DNA of 64,000 nt. Source: SAR202 cluster bacterium bin90. Lineage in GTDB: Bacteria > Chloroflexota > Dehalococcoidia > Lucifugimonadales > JADFKI01. A program made the position numbers and the translations under genes. The stretch spans positions 1-64,000 of the forward strand of contig MPND01000009.1 of the NCBI GenBank assembly GCA_002238855.1, written 5' to 3'. Below, piece by piece: positions 16,026 to 24,716 of this stretch. The notes under the pieces were generated by a model that saw only the letters and a list, made by a program, of their open reading frames with translations, did no database searches and had not been told where the DNA came from. Numbering within the stretch: the stretch's first letter is position 1; each line of letters opens with the position of its first letter.

Positions 16026-17032
16026 AGGCGAACTTTGAAGTGGGAGGGGTCAAGGCCGACTTGGATGATGACTTTGCAAGTGTTCCTTACTGTCTGTGGA
16101 TTCGGGTATTTGGTGTTGACCCATAGCCCTTCGACTTGTTCAGGATTCTCGAAAGATTCGCCATCCGGATGTGTAGGATAATTGGATATTATATTGCGAC
16201 TTGTACCTGTAATAGGACAGTGATTCTGATTATAAGGGTCTAGGTTGTTCGTTCTTACAAGCCATCTAGTTGTCTCAATAAGTACTTCTCGCATATATTT
16301 GACAGGACAGGTAGTGCTGTCAGGGAACATTATCTCGATAGGTTTTTCGCGTGACGCTGGTCGATACTCTGATAGTGGTATCCATACCTTGTCATCTATT
16401 GAAGCAGTGCCTGAGTATCGAACACTAGGCATATCTGAGGTAGCTGTTGGACTCTGGGTTATGTTGGCAGGTTGGGATCTGGGCCCAGCATCCGGGGGTA
16501 TGATTTCCTGTGGTTCAAGTTTCAACCCCAGAATGGGCGCTTCCCCAACTACGACAGTATCTTCGGCGACACTATGTTTCCAGAGCGCCAAAGCCTTCAA
16601 ACATGCCGCAGCGACGGTATCTCCTCGCAAAGTAAATGAGACAACCAACATATTTATTGCTGGTTGATGAGTATCGTATATCTCCCATTGATTGCCGTCG
16701 GTCACGCCAAAGTACCTTGCTGCCCTTTCAGGGTCCATGGCGTAATTTATCGCTTGGCGTCTCCCATCGCTCACCCCCAAACCCAGCCGTTTAGCTTCAA
16801 TTATCATGGAGGGACGGCCGTCTACTTGAAGTGCATAGTCCGCACGCCCTTCGCCGGACCCGTCCTCAATCACAACTTCCGATGGATCTGATATGTTCCA
16901 GCCGAGTCCGCTCAAGAGGGGATCGATCAGCGAGTAGCGTGTCCGCATCTCGTTCTGGCGGAGCGCCGCACCGTGTTCGTCTATCCGCTTCCTCAGCGTC
17001 TCAACCAGTTCAAGCAGGCTTTCAAGAGGCAT
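16016..17032 (-). CDS. HsdR_N-like PD-(D/E)XK nuclease-domain protein, isolated
   Basis: 338 residues from ATG 17032, which follows GAAAGGA by five bases; the frame is open further upstream but without a ribosome site. After a short coiled coil (LLELVETLRKRIDEHG), residues about 28-160 resemble the N-terminal domain of type I restriction HsdR: MRTRYSLIDPLLSGLGWNI, then GRADYALQVDGRPSMIIEAKRLG, giving the Asp...Glu-x-Lys nuclease core. The rest (about 190-338) has WIPLSEYRPASREKP and CPVKYMREVLIETTRWLV and is not recognised. No helicase, methylase or specificity subunit is near, so this is not a complete restriction system. It looks more AT-rich than its neighbours by eye, which may point to transfer. 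Confidence 0.7.
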   Translation of the reverse strand: MPLESLLELVETLRKRIDEHGAALRQNEMRTRYSLIDPLLSGLGWNISDPSEVVIEDGSGEGRADYALQVDGRPSMIIEAKRLGLGVSDGRRQAINYAMDPERAARYFGVTDGNQWEIYDTHQPAINMLVVSFTLRGDTVAAACLKALALWKHSVAEDTVVVGEAPILGLKLEPQEIIPPDAGPRSQPANITQSPTATSDMPSVRYSGTASIDDKVWIPLSEYRPASREKPIEIMFPDSTTCPVKYMREVLIETTRWLVRTNNLDPYNQNHCPITGTSRNIISNYPTHPDGESFENPEQVEGLWVNTKYPNPQTVRNTCKVIIQVGLDPSHFKVRLPS

Positions 17033-17164
17033 TGGGTTTCCTTTCACCTTCGGGCTCCCGCCGTCGGTTTCGCGGATTATAGCATGTTGCGACATCGGTT
17101 CTGTATAATCCCTCTGGACGACCGAGGCGCTGACAGACTGACCGAAAGAAAGAGAGTGTAGCCA

Positions 17165-18082
17165 TTGAGGAAGCCACATGTGTTTGCGGGCAATCCGCTG
17201 GATAGGGGTGAGGCAGAGCGACGGGACGAGGAATGGATCGCTGCACAGACACAGGACCCGCAGAGTCAATATCTGCCGTTCAGTAATCTGAATGTGCTGC
17301 TCGGCGGTGACCCTGAACCGACGCTCGGGTGGCTGCCTACCGACTCAATTCCATCTGACAGCACGGTGAGCACTCCCACGATGCTCGGCATGATGGACGG
17401 ATCGACGCGCTTCGCAATAGAGGTGAATGAGGACGCCGCCGCATTCATCGAGGAATGGTCCGGGATGAAGTTCGAAGACTGCAGAGCGGCCGGAGAACTT
17501 CTGCCAGTACCGGAAGGCGGCATTGTCGCTCAGGCACGGGCGCAACTCGACTGGCATCGACGGCATCGCTTCTGCTCAGTATGCGGCAAGCCGTCAGAGA
17601 AGCGGCGCGGCGGTCAGGTACGATTCTGCCCTTCGTGCAAGGCGCAGCACTTCCCGCGCACCGATCCGGTGGTGATAACGGTAGTGGAGGACAAGGCAGG
17701 GGATCGCTGCCTGCTGGGACAGTCGCGCGGCAGGTTGCAGCGCATGCGTATGTACTCGGCGCTTGCTGGCTTCATGGACCAGGCGGAAGCAATCGAAGAG
17801 GCCGTTGCCCGCGAGATTATGGAAGAGGCAGGCATTCAGGTGAAGAATGTGCGCTACCATTCATCGCAGCCGTGGCCGTTCCCGTCATCTCTGATGATTG
17901 GCTGCATCGCGGAAGCCGCAACCACGGAAATCAACATGGACGCCGAAGAGATGACGGATGTGCAGTGGTTCAGCCGCTCCGAGGTGCTGCTTGCGCTAGA
18001 GGGAAAGAGCGAGAAGCTGACCGTTCCTGCGCCACTGGCAATAGCCCATCACCTGATCAAGTCGTGGGCGACGGGGAAGTAG
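17165..18082 (+). CDS. nudC: NADH pyrophosphatase (NudC-type Nudix hydrolase)
   Basis: Hydrolyses NAD(H) to NMN(H) and AMP and, in other bacteria, removes NAD caps from RNA. The 305 residues have a variable N-terminal domain, a zinc ribbon (FCSVCGKPSEKR...RFCPSCKAQHFPRTDP, four Cys) and the Nudix box near LAGFMDQAEAIEEAVAREIMEEAG. The NudC hallmark SQPWPFPSSLM follows the box. The start is probably TTG 17165 after AAGAGAG; GTG at 17180 is an alternative. It is divergent from the HsdR_N-like gene, with a TATAAT-like box at 17104-17109 but no good -35. Confidence 0.9.
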   Translation: MRKPHVFAGNPLDRGEAERRDEEWIAAQTQDPQSQYLPFSNLNVLLGGDPEPTLGWLPTDSIPSDSTVSTPTMLGMMDGSTRFAIEVNEDAAAFIEEWSGMKFEDCRAAGELLPVPEGGIVAQARAQLDWHRRHRFCSVCGKPSEKRRGGQVRFCPSCKAQHFPRTDPVVITVVEDKAGDRCLLGQSRGRLQRMRMYSALAGFMDQAEAIEEAVAREIMEEAGIQVKNVRYHSSQPWPFPSSLMIGCIAEAATTEINMDAEEMTDVQWFSRSEVLLALEGKSEKLTVPAPLAIAHHLIKSWATGK

Positions 18083-18095
18083 TTCGGAGTTCCCC

Positions 18096-19319
18096 CTAGG
18101 CTTCCTTCACAACATGCCCTTCCTGTATTACTAGGGCAATGCTGGCAGGTTCACGCAGAATAGCGATGTTATCTAATGGGTCGCCGTTCACAACCACGAG
18201 ATCAGGATACTTGCCCACGTCAACGGTGCCGATGTTCTCGGCAGCGTTGCGCGTACCCGCCACGATTGCTTCCATAGGCGTCAGACCGTATTCAACCATC
18301 AGCCCGAATTCGTGGGCATTGTCGCCGTGGAATACTAGGGGCATAGCTGCGTCGGTTCCTAGCGCGATCTTCACCCCTGCCTGCTTTGCAAGCGCGACGG
18401 TCCCTCGTGCATAGGCTTCCATACGTCTCATCTGTTCCTCTGAGCCGGGGTATGTCCACAGCCCCTCTTCTATGGCTTGTTGTGCCGCCGGATTGACCGA
18501 CAGGGTGGGACAGAGGAACGTGCCACGCTCGGCCATCATTTCCGCAGCCTCTTCATCTAGGGGAAAGCCGTGTTCTATGGAATCCACGCCGGCGCGAATG
18601 CAGTTCTTGATCCCTCCCGTGTGAGAATGAGCATGCGCTGCGACCTTGATGCCCGCGCGATGTGCCTCTTCAACTCCGGGTACTAACTCTTCGGTTATGT
18701 AGCCTTCCCTCCCGCGAAAGGGCGGAGACAGCGCAGGTCGCGTGCCGCCAATTATCTTGATGGCGTCGGCGCCTGCGACAGCCTGATACCGAATTGCCCT
18801 AAGCACCTCTTCGGCGCCGTCGGCCACATGCGCCATGTCATTGCTGTACTCGGTGCCGTGCCCGCCCGTGTGCGTGATGCCCTTGCCTGCCGAGAGGATG
18901 CGTGGGCCTATGTGTTCTCCGGCAGCGATGCTGTCACGCAGTGCGAAGACCTCGTTGGGCGCACCCAGGTCTCGAATTGTCGTAAAGCCGGCGTAAAGCG
19001 TCTTTCGGCATGCGTTGATTGCATCCAATAGACTGCGACCCTTTAGGTACGCTTGATCCCGTATCGGTATATTGGAAAGTCGCGGCGATAGGCGTGGATC
19101 AGGGTTGCCCAGTATATGCACATGACAGTCGATGAAGCCGGGTAGCAAAGTCTTGCCGTTCAGGTCAGTTTCATTCGCCTCGGCGGGCACAGCGACGGAC
19201 TCATTGGGCGCGATTTCCACAATGCGACCGTTCTCAACAACAACAGACTGGTTCTCAGTTGGCGCACCGCCGTTGCCGTCAATGATTCGGGCATTCTTCA
19301 GGAGCATTGTCTTCGACAT
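18096..19319 (-). CDS. Amidohydrolase-family metal-dependent hydrolase
   Basis: 407 residues from ATG 19319. Amidohydrolase TIM barrel with the first metal pair in DCHVH, then GFTTIRDLGA, KIIGGTRPALSPPFRG, histidines in AAHAHSH and SIEHGFPL, and the catalytic Asp in GTDAAMP. The composite beta domain at the ends (LLKNARIIDGNGG ... YPDLVVVNGDPLDNI) is typical of imidazolonepropionase- and Xaa-Pro-dipeptidase-like members. The open frame extends upstream into the acyl-CoA ligase gene, but this ATG lies four bases after that gene's stop with GGGGTAGG before it. It is the last gene of the catabolic run. The substrate is unknown. Confidence 0.85.
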   Translation of the reverse strand: MSKTMLLKNARIIDGNGGAPTENQSVVVENGRIVEIAPNESVAVPAEANETDLNGKTLLPGFIDCHVHILGNPDPRLSPRLSNIPIRDQAYLKGRSLLDAINACRKTLYAGFTTIRDLGAPNEVFALRDSIAAGEHIGPRILSAGKGITHTGGHGTEYSNDMAHVADGAEEVLRAIRYQAVAGADAIKIIGGTRPALSPPFRGREGYITEELVPGVEEAHRAGIKVAAHAHSHTGGIKNCIRAGVDSIEHGFPLDEEAAEMMAERGTFLCPTLSVNPAAQQAIEEGLWTYPGSEEQMRRMEAYARGTVALAKQAGVKIALGTDAAMPLVFHGDNAHEFGLMVEYGLTPMEAIVAGTRNAAENIGTVDVGKYPDLVVVNGDPLDNIAILREPASIALVIQEGHVVKEA

Positions 19320-19323
19320 AAGC

Positions 19324-20901
19324 CTACCCCATTCCACCCGTGATGCCCTCAGGAATGCGCCGCGCCGCTTCCTCGGTGAGCCACTTGCGGTCGATCTTGT
19401 TTGTGCCCGAAACGGGAATTTCGTCGAGGAAGAAAACACGGCGTGGGTGGGCGTAAGCCGGTCCATTGCTGAAGAAGAACTGCTTCAATTCCATCTCGTC
19501 CGTGTCCTCTCCCTTGTGAAGCACAACCCAAGCGACAGGCGCTTCGCCCTTGACCTGATGACTGGCTGAAACGACGCTCACATCCGCTACGGCAGGGTGC
19601 TGGAGAATGATTGTCTCCACCTCCTTGGGATAGACATTCTCGCCGCCGCAGTTGATCATATCGTCCACACGCCCCTGGAAGTAGATGTAGCCCTGTTCGT
19701 CAGCGTAAACGAGGTCGCCAGACTTGACGAATCCGTCGGATGTCATCTTCTCTGCAGTAACTTCAGGCTGCTTGTAGTAGCCGATCAGGTTGGGTGGACC
19801 TTTGCTCCACAGTTCGCCAACCTCGCCGGGCTCACAGTCGCGGTCCTCGTTCTCAGGGTCAACGATTCGAATCTCAATGTCCATAACAGGCAGGCCGCAG
19901 CTTCCCAATTTCTTGATGCCCCAGCGCGGAGACAGGACATTCGCGCCCGCTTCGGTGAGACCGTAACTCTCGATGACCTCGCAGCCGAAGACACGGTTAA
20001 TCTCCTGCATCAGCTCCTCGGGTACGGGAGCGGAGCCGCAGGACAGGTATTCGAACGATGTAACGTCGTTCGCCTGCAATGCTTCGCGCTCTGAAAGCAT
20101 AAGGCTGTACATCGAGGGAGTGCCCGACATGAATGTCGGCTTGTACCGGTCAATTGCTTCGATTACCGGCACGGCGGCGAAGTCGGGCAGGATGGCAGTG
20201 TAACCACCGACATAGAGCATGGGCATCAGGCTACCCCACAAGGCGTTTGCGTGATACAGAGGTCCCACGATAAGCGCGCGGTCGGACTGCACATTCATCA
20301 GGGAGCGAACGCCGGAGCGTGCCGTCCACCACTTGCTGGCATGGCTGAGCAGACAGCCCTTCGGCCTTCCTGTGGAGCCTGATGTGTACATCATCATAGC
20401 GACATCGTCATCAGCGACATCCGCCGTAGTGAACCCATCTTGTTCTGCGGCCAGCAGGGCTTCGTAGTCGTGCATGCCCTCCATGCTTCCATCCACTAGA
20501 AGTGTGTGCTCGATGTTCGCCGCTCCGCCCTGAATCGCTCTTGCCTTGTCCGCCAGTTCCTCGTGGGCAATCAGAATGCGCGAATCGCTGTGTTCGGCGA
20601 TGAAGATCAGGTTGTCGTTGCCGAGCTTGATGTTCGCCGGTACTGCCACTGCCCCGATGCGAATGACGCCGAACAGCGTCTCGACGAAGCGGTAATCGTT
20701 GGTCATCAACAGCATTACCTTGTCGTCTCTGCCGATCCCAAGTCGAGAAAGGGCGGCGGCTAACTGCTGCGTGCGTGTCTCCAAATCAGTGTAGGTCAGG
20801 GAGACTTCGCCCTGTTCTATGACCACCTTATCCGGGTACAGCAGGACCGGACGCCAGAATAGCTCGCCAAAGTTCCTAGATTTATGCTTTTCGACGGTCA
20901 T
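19324..20901 (-). CDS. AMP-forming acyl-CoA synthetase
   Basis: Activates a carboxylic acid to its CoA thioester through an acyl-AMP. The 525 residues show the ANL-family motifs: the P-loop MYTSGSTGRPKG (about 171-182), ESYGLTEAGANVLSP, the hinge region GYIYFQGRVDDMINCGGENVYPKEVE, and the catalytic lysine near SGTNKIDRKWL. The size fits medium- or long-chain and aryl-acid ligases; the substrate cannot be fixed. Its ATG overlaps the stop of the upstream dehydrogenase by four bases, and the amidohydrolase follows after four bases, so these genes form a tight operon. Confidence 0.9.
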   Translation of the reverse strand: MTVEKHKSRNFGELFWRPVLLYPDKVVIEQGEVSLTYTDLETRTQQLAAALSRLGIGRDDKVMLLMTNDYRFVETLFGVIRIGAVAVPANIKLGNDNLIFIAEHSDSRILIAHEELADKARAIQGGAANIEHTLLVDGSMEGMHDYEALLAAEQDGFTTADVADDDVAMMMYTSGSTGRPKGCLLSHASKWWTARSGVRSLMNVQSDRALIVGPLYHANALWGSLMPMLYVGGYTAILPDFAAVPVIEAIDRYKPTFMSGTPSMYSLMLSEREALQANDVTSFEYLSCGSAPVPEELMQEINRVFGCEVIESYGLTEAGANVLSPRWGIKKLGSCGLPVMDIEIRIVDPENEDRDCEPGEVGELWSKGPPNLIGYYKQPEVTAEKMTSDGFVKSGDLVYADEQGYIYFQGRVDDMINCGGENVYPKEVETIILQHPAVADVSVVSASHQVKGEAPVAWVVLHKGEDTDEMELKQFFFSNGPAYAHPRRVFFLDEIPVSGTNKIDRKWLTEEAARRIPEGITGGMG

Positions 20902-21893
20902 GGCGTGATAATCACCTTTCCAAAAATCTCTCTGTCTTCCAGCAGGCGGTGGCCTTCGGCAGTTTCCTCCAACGGCAGCACCGCGCCGATGACAGGAATG
21001 ATACCGCCCTGGCGCACGGCGTTAAGCAGGTCTATTAGGTCTTGCCTGCGCCACCCGTCGGAGCCGAGGATGTCCATCTCTCTGCGCCAGATATAACGTA
21101 TGTCGGTCTGCGGGTCGAAACCTGCGGTCGCGCCACAAGTAATGATGCGCCCACTGTGCTTGACTGCCTTCAGGCTTCGTACCCAACTGTCGCCGCCGGT
21201 GTAGTTCACGACCACATCCACACCTTCACCACCTGTGAGACTGCGGACATATCGATGAAACTCTGGATGCTCTATGTAATTTACGGCGTGGTCGGCGCCC
21301 AAATCTTTCAGTTGAGCAAGCTTGTCAGAGCTGCTGGCAGCGGCAAACACCTCGCAGCCGAGCATCTTGGCAATCTGCACTGCGCCAGTGCCCACGCCAC
21401 CGCTTGCTCCCAGTATCAAAATGCTCTCGCCCGCCTGAACCCTGCCTCGCGTAATCAGCATTCGCCACGCAGTGCCGTAAGCGATCGGCAGTGCTGCGGC
21501 CTGCTCGTAGGTTACATCGTCGGGCAAGGGAATGGCGTTGTCCGCAGAAACGGCGAAATACTCGGATAGCCCTCCGGTCGCGCTCTCGCCGAGCGCGCCG
21601 CCGGTGCCGTCCGGCATAGTGATAGCAGGGTCTATGAGCACACGTTCACCGACGCTGACTGACTGTACACCCTCGCCAAGCGCGACGACCTCCCCCGCGA
21701 TGTCGCCACCCGATATACGCGGCAGGTCGATTGGCAAGCCTGGCATTCCCCGGCGCACGAAGATGTCGAGATAGTTCAGCCCGACGGCCCTTACTCGCAG
21801 GAGGATTTCGCCGCGCGCTGGAACCGGGTCTGGGACTTCTTCCAGGATGAGCTTATCGCGCCCACCGTGTTCGTGTATGACGACTGCGCGCAT
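20898..21893 (-). CDS. Zinc-independent MDR-family quinone oxidoreductase/alcohol dehydrogenase
   Basis: 331 residues of the medium-chain dehydrogenase/reductase family: GroES-like N-terminal domain (GEILLRVRAVGLNYLDIFVRRG) and a Rossmann domain with GASGGVGTGAVQIAKMLG. The structural and catalytic zinc cysteines of classical alcohol dehydrogenases are missing, which fits quinone oxidoreductase or enoyl reductase members using NADPH. Start ATG 21893: the upstream thioesterase stop TAG is part of AGGAG, the ribosome site, giving tight coupling. It lies next to an acyl-CoA ligase and could reduce an enoyl- or enone-type intermediate. Confidence 0.85.
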   Translation of the reverse strand: MRAVVIHEHGGRDKLILEEVPDPVPARGEILLRVRAVGLNYLDIFVRRGMPGLPIDLPRISGGDIAGEVVALGEGVQSVSVGERVLIDPAITMPDGTGGALGESATGGLSEYFAVSADNAIPLPDDVTYEQAAALPIAYGTAWRMLITRGRVQAGESILILGASGGVGTGAVQIAKMLGCEVFAAASSSDKLAQLKDLGADHAVNYIEHPEFHRYVRSLTGGEGVDVVVNYTGGDSWVRSLKAVKHSGRIITCGATAGFDPQTDIRYIWRREMDILGSDGWRRQDLIDLLNAVRQGGIIPVIGAVLPLEETAEGHRLLEDREIFGKVIITP

Positions 21894-21900
21894 GTTGCTC

Positions 21901-22320
21901 CTAGCTTTGAGTAAGTGTCTGGCGAGGCGGTGCGCTGTTGACCAGCGTGGAGCGCCCCACAGCCACAAGCCGGCCTTCAGATGTTCGTATTTCCACATCC
22001 GCGACGCCAACAGTTCGCCCGGTCTTCACCGCCTTCCCCCGCGCGATCAGGTCGGTGTCGGGGCCGACCATTCTGAGATAGTCAACCTGAAGGTTCATAT
22101 TCGGAGCGTCCTTGCCCGTGCTGCTCATCATGGCAAAGCAAGTCGTCAGGTCCGCCAGCGTTGATATTATGCCGCCGTGAACATTCATGCGGTCGTCCGA
22201 CGCGAGGAACTCCTCGCGGAACGGCAATCGTACTTCGACCTCGCCCGCATCGGCGTGCAGTAATTCCACACCCAACCAGCGGTGATATGGAGCTTCTCGC
22301 ATTCGCCTGTGTAAGTCCAT
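21901..22320 (-). CDS. PaaI-type hotdog thioesterase
   Basis: 139-residue hotdog-fold acyl-CoA thioesterase. The active-site helix is NVHGGIISTLADLTTCFAM. The strand pattern NMNLQVDYLRM, AVKTGRTVGVADVEIR and RLVAVGRSTLV matches PaaI/YdiI-like members that cleave aryl- or enoyl-CoA esters. It is the first gene of the tight thioesterase-dehydrogenase-ligase-amidohydrolase set. The enolase-family gene ends 86 bases upstream. Confidence 0.88.
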   Translation of the reverse strand: MDLHRRMREAPYHRWLGVELLHADAGEVEVRLPFREEFLASDDRMNVHGGIISTLADLTTCFAMMSSTGKDAPNMNLQVDYLRMVGPDTDLIARGKAVKTGRTVGVADVEIRTSEGRLVAVGRSTLVNSAPPRQTLTQS

Positions 22321-22406
22321 TCAATGCGCCTTTCGCAGAGTGTCTTACCTGTTGTGAGGCTTTCGTCAACCTTGGCAAATTGCCATAAGCAAATTGAACG
22401 CCGGCA

Positions 22407-23522
22407 TCACGAAACTTCCTGCAAGAAGTTGTGCTTAACAAGATCCCAGTCGATTTTGTAGCCAAGTCCGGGCTCGGTTGGCGCATAGACAAGGCCCTTG
22501 TCGTCAACTTCTATGTCTTCGACGAGCGCGTACTTGTTCGCGCCAGTGCAAGGGAACACCTCATAGTAGTCGCAGTTTCGGATTGCCATAGTTACATGCA
22601 GGTTGGCGACATTGTTGAGGGAATTGCCTCCGTGATGAATCTCGAACTTCATTCCGAATCCCTCGGCGATGTGCGCGATTTTGATGAGGGGACTTATGCC
22701 GCCCGTAACGGCAACGTCGCCCCGCAGGATGTCTGTTGCGTAACTCTGAATCCAGTGCGCCATTCCGTAGAGCCTGCCTGGAGCGAATTCGGTGGACATT
22801 ATTGGTATGTCGAGCTTCTGGCGGAGCTTGACGTAGCTGTAAATATCCTCCTCGACAAGCGGATCCTCGTACCAGAAGAATTTCAGATCCTCAATGGCAC
22901 GCCCGACTCGCACTGCGTCTTCGTAGCCGTATGCCCACATGGAATCCAGCATCAGTACCATGTCATCCCCAACCGCCTCGCGCACGACCTGGCAGATTTT
23001 GATGTCCGCAGCGGGATCGGAATGCGGGTGTATCTTGTGCGCTGTCCAGCCTAAGGACTGAAAGTGCTTCGCTTCCTCGGCGTATTCCTCTGCGGTGGCG
23101 TGCCACGCCGTGCTTGAGTACGCAGGTACACTATATCGACAGGTGCCAATTAGCTCGTGGATGGGTAGCCCGGCAGCTTTGCCCGCGATGTCCCAGAGGG
23201 CCACGTCTATCGCCCCGATCGCATTCGTGGTAACTCTGCGATTCTCCCTCCACATCTCCCACCATATCGCTCCGCGCTCCATCGGGTTCCTGCCAACAAC
23301 GATTGGCTTGAGGAACTTCATCAGCGGCCCCACGAGGTCATCCGCGCCCTGGTGTGAGGAACCCAGGAACGCGTTGCCGCTAATTCCCTCATCAGTCTCG
23401 ATGGTCAGGATTCCCATCATGACATCGCCACCGAAACTTGTGCCCTGGCCGCCTCCTATACCGGTCGTCCACGCTTCCTGCTCCCAGTTGAACATCGTTA
23501 CCTTGACGTCTGTAATCTTCAT
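22407..23522 (-). CDS. Mandelate racemase / muconate lactonizing enzyme family protein
   Basis: Enolase-superfamily enzyme of 371 residues that abstracts the alpha-proton of a carboxylate. The capping domain covers about 1-125. The barrel has Lys163-x-His165 (AHKIHPHSD), the magnesium ligands Asp193 (MLDSMWAYG), Glu219 (FFWYEDPL) and Glu245 (STEFAPG), and the His in FEIHHGGNS. A KxH at the second strand with a barrel-end histidine suggests an acid-sugar dehydratase or racemase rather than a cycloisomerase, but the reaction is not fixed. AAGGATC precedes the ATG. SAR202 genomes are known for many enolase-superfamily paralogs. Confidence 0.88.
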   Translation of the reverse strand: MKITDVKVTMFNWEQEAWTTGIGGGQGTSFGGDVMMGILTIETDEGISGNAFLGSSHQGADDLVGPLMKFLKPIVVGRNPMERGAIWWEMWRENRRVTTNAIGAIDVALWDIAGKAAGLPIHELIGTCRYSVPAYSSTAWHATAEEYAEEAKHFQSLGWTAHKIHPHSDPAADIKICQVVREAVGDDMVLMLDSMWAYGYEDAVRVGRAIEDLKFFWYEDPLVEEDIYSYVKLRQKLDIPIMSTEFAPGRLYGMAHWIQSYATDILRGDVAVTGGISPLIKIAHIAEGFGMKFEIHHGGNSLNNVANLHVTMAIRNCDYYEVFPCTGANKYALVEDIEVDDKGLVYAPTEPGLGYKIDWDLVKHNFLQEVS

Positions 23523-23632
23523 TAGATGATCCTTTGATGATGCGAGATGACAATGGGGATATGTTATACAGCCCGCTTTGCGATTTCAAACCGCGTCTCG
23601 CCGCAGCCTCACGGTCACTGCAAACAAAGCAA

Positions 23633-23658
23633 ATGCGCCCAGTGAAAACTGGGCGCAT
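23633..23658 (-). terminator. Hairpin terminator after the tautomerase gene
   Basis: Perfect 11-bp stem ATGCGCCCAGT / ACTGGGCGCAT with a 4-base loop, 32 bases beyond the stop at 23690. In the direction of transcription it is followed by TTGCTTTGTTTGC, a moderate U tract. It separates the tautomerase pair from the enolase gene, which must then have its own promoter. Confidence 0.75.
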
Positions 23659-23689
23659 CGGTTTCAGAATTAAGGAATTGGCAAGTAAG

Positions 23690-24094
23690 CTAGTCGGCAG
23701 CGGCGTGCTCGTACCACTCCGGCCCCTCTTCGCCCGGTTCGGGCAGGACGTGGCCGCCCTCCATGGTCTGGGAAGCCTTGCCCTCGTAGATCGTGCCTTC
23801 GATGTCGTCAGGCGATATGCCGGTTATCTCTACAAACGCTCCGACGAGGTCGCTCAGCAACTTCTGCTTGACCTCCTCCGGCCGGCCTGCGCGGTTGCGT
23901 CCGTCCATGAAGTAGGTGGCGTCGCTGTCGTAACCGGTGCTGCCGCCTTCTGGGTACTCAACGAACTCGCAGTGGACGAATGTGCGAGGAGCGCCGGTGC
24001 TGCCGCAGTGAATGTCGGTGAATGCCTTGGCGACTTCCTGCCTCTTTTCAAACTCTACGGAACCTTCCGGTACGATGCACTTGTAATACGGCAT
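23690..24094 (-). CDS. Tautomerase-superfamily protein, cis-CaaD-like
   Basis: 134 residues of the tautomerase superfamily, long (fused beta-alpha-beta) form. The catalytic Pro sits directly after Met. Compared from memory with cis-3-chloroacrylic acid dehalogenase, the general order is the same: His29 in FTDIHCG (His28 when Met is removed), two arginines in GRNRAGRP (Arg68, Arg71) and the Glu of TMEGGHVLPEPG. The tyrosine of that enzyme is not at the same position, although one lies two residues on (IYEG). The ending VLPEPGEEGPEW also resembles the cis-CaaD tail. AGGACAGGA precedes the ATG. Possible roles are hydration or dehalogenation of an acrylate, or simple enol-keto tautomerisation. 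Confidence 0.75.
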   Translation of the reverse strand: MPYYKCIVPEGSVEFEKRQEVAKAFTDIHCGSTGAPRTFVHCEFVEYPEGGSTGYDSDATYFMDGRNRAGRPEEVKQKLLSDLVGAFVEITGISPDDIEGTIYEGKASQTMEGGHVLPEPGEEGPEWYEHAAAD

Positions 24095-24165
24095 TTCCTG
24101 TCCTTTCTTGCTTTTGCCTTGTTCTTCCTATGCCAGTTTACTGCCGGATGATGAGTGGTTAACGC

Positions 24166-24492
24166 TTACTGCGGGTCTCGTATGGAAACTAGAAACTCGT
24201 CAACCTCGCATCCGGTCTCCGCCATCCACATGTTCATAATCTGCGTCATCAGGTCAACGCGCGTCTCCTGGTCAATCGCCTCGGTGAGCTGTCCGCCAAC
24301 CGTAGAAGTCGTCGAAACCTCACCGCCGCGGAAGCCAAACCCGTGCCGGACTTCATGGTAGTCCAAGTCTATGCCACCTTCGGCGATGTTAAGCACCGAC
24401 GCGCTGATGCGCTTGACTTCTGCCGCGAGCTTGATACGAAGATCGTCGGGCACGACGCCTTCCTGCACTGTGCAGGTGAAGCTGATATTCAT
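24166..24492 (-). CDS. Tautomerase-like protein lacking Pro-1
   Basis: 108 residues. The pattern (ISFTCTVQEGVVPDDLRIKLAAEVKRI, then HEVRHGFGFRGGE) resembles a 4-oxalocrotonate-tautomerase-type beta-alpha-beta unit with a second half. The residue after Met is Asn, not the catalytic Pro of the superfamily. AAGGAG lies at good distance from this ATG, so the start is well supported. It is 71 bases upstream of the cis-CaaD-like gene and probably co-transcribed. It may be a degenerate partner subunit or may act without Pro. Family membership is a judgement from pattern only. Confidence 0.55.
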   Translation of the reverse strand: MNISFTCTVQEGVVPDDLRIKLAAEVKRISASVLNIAEGGIDLDYHEVRHGFGFRGGEVSTTSTVGGQLTEAIDQETRVDLMTQIMNMWMAETGCEVDEFLVSIRDPQ

Positions 24493-24716
24493 GGTTTGTC
24501 CCGCTCCTTTTGATGCGACCTAGACGCCGCAATAGAGATTATCACAGCCGCCGTTATGACTGCAAATGCCCCTGAACAGCGATTTCAACCAGCAGCTACA
24601 CACATTGGAAGGTATCCGAATACAGATACTTGGACAGGCTGCCTAGTATAGAATACCGTGCTAGATAGCCAGTCGCTTTCCATTCAGGCTCAGACTATTC
24701 AGAGAGGAAAAAACCT

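Noticed and set aside
16016-17032. A type I restriction-modification system
   Set aside because: Only an HsdR_N-like domain is present; no motor domain, HsdM or HsdS is found in the flanking sequence.
17086-17109. Consensus promoter with TTGCGA and TATAAT before nudC
   Set aside because: The spacer between these boxes is only about 12 bases, too short for sigma-70, and no better -35 is present.
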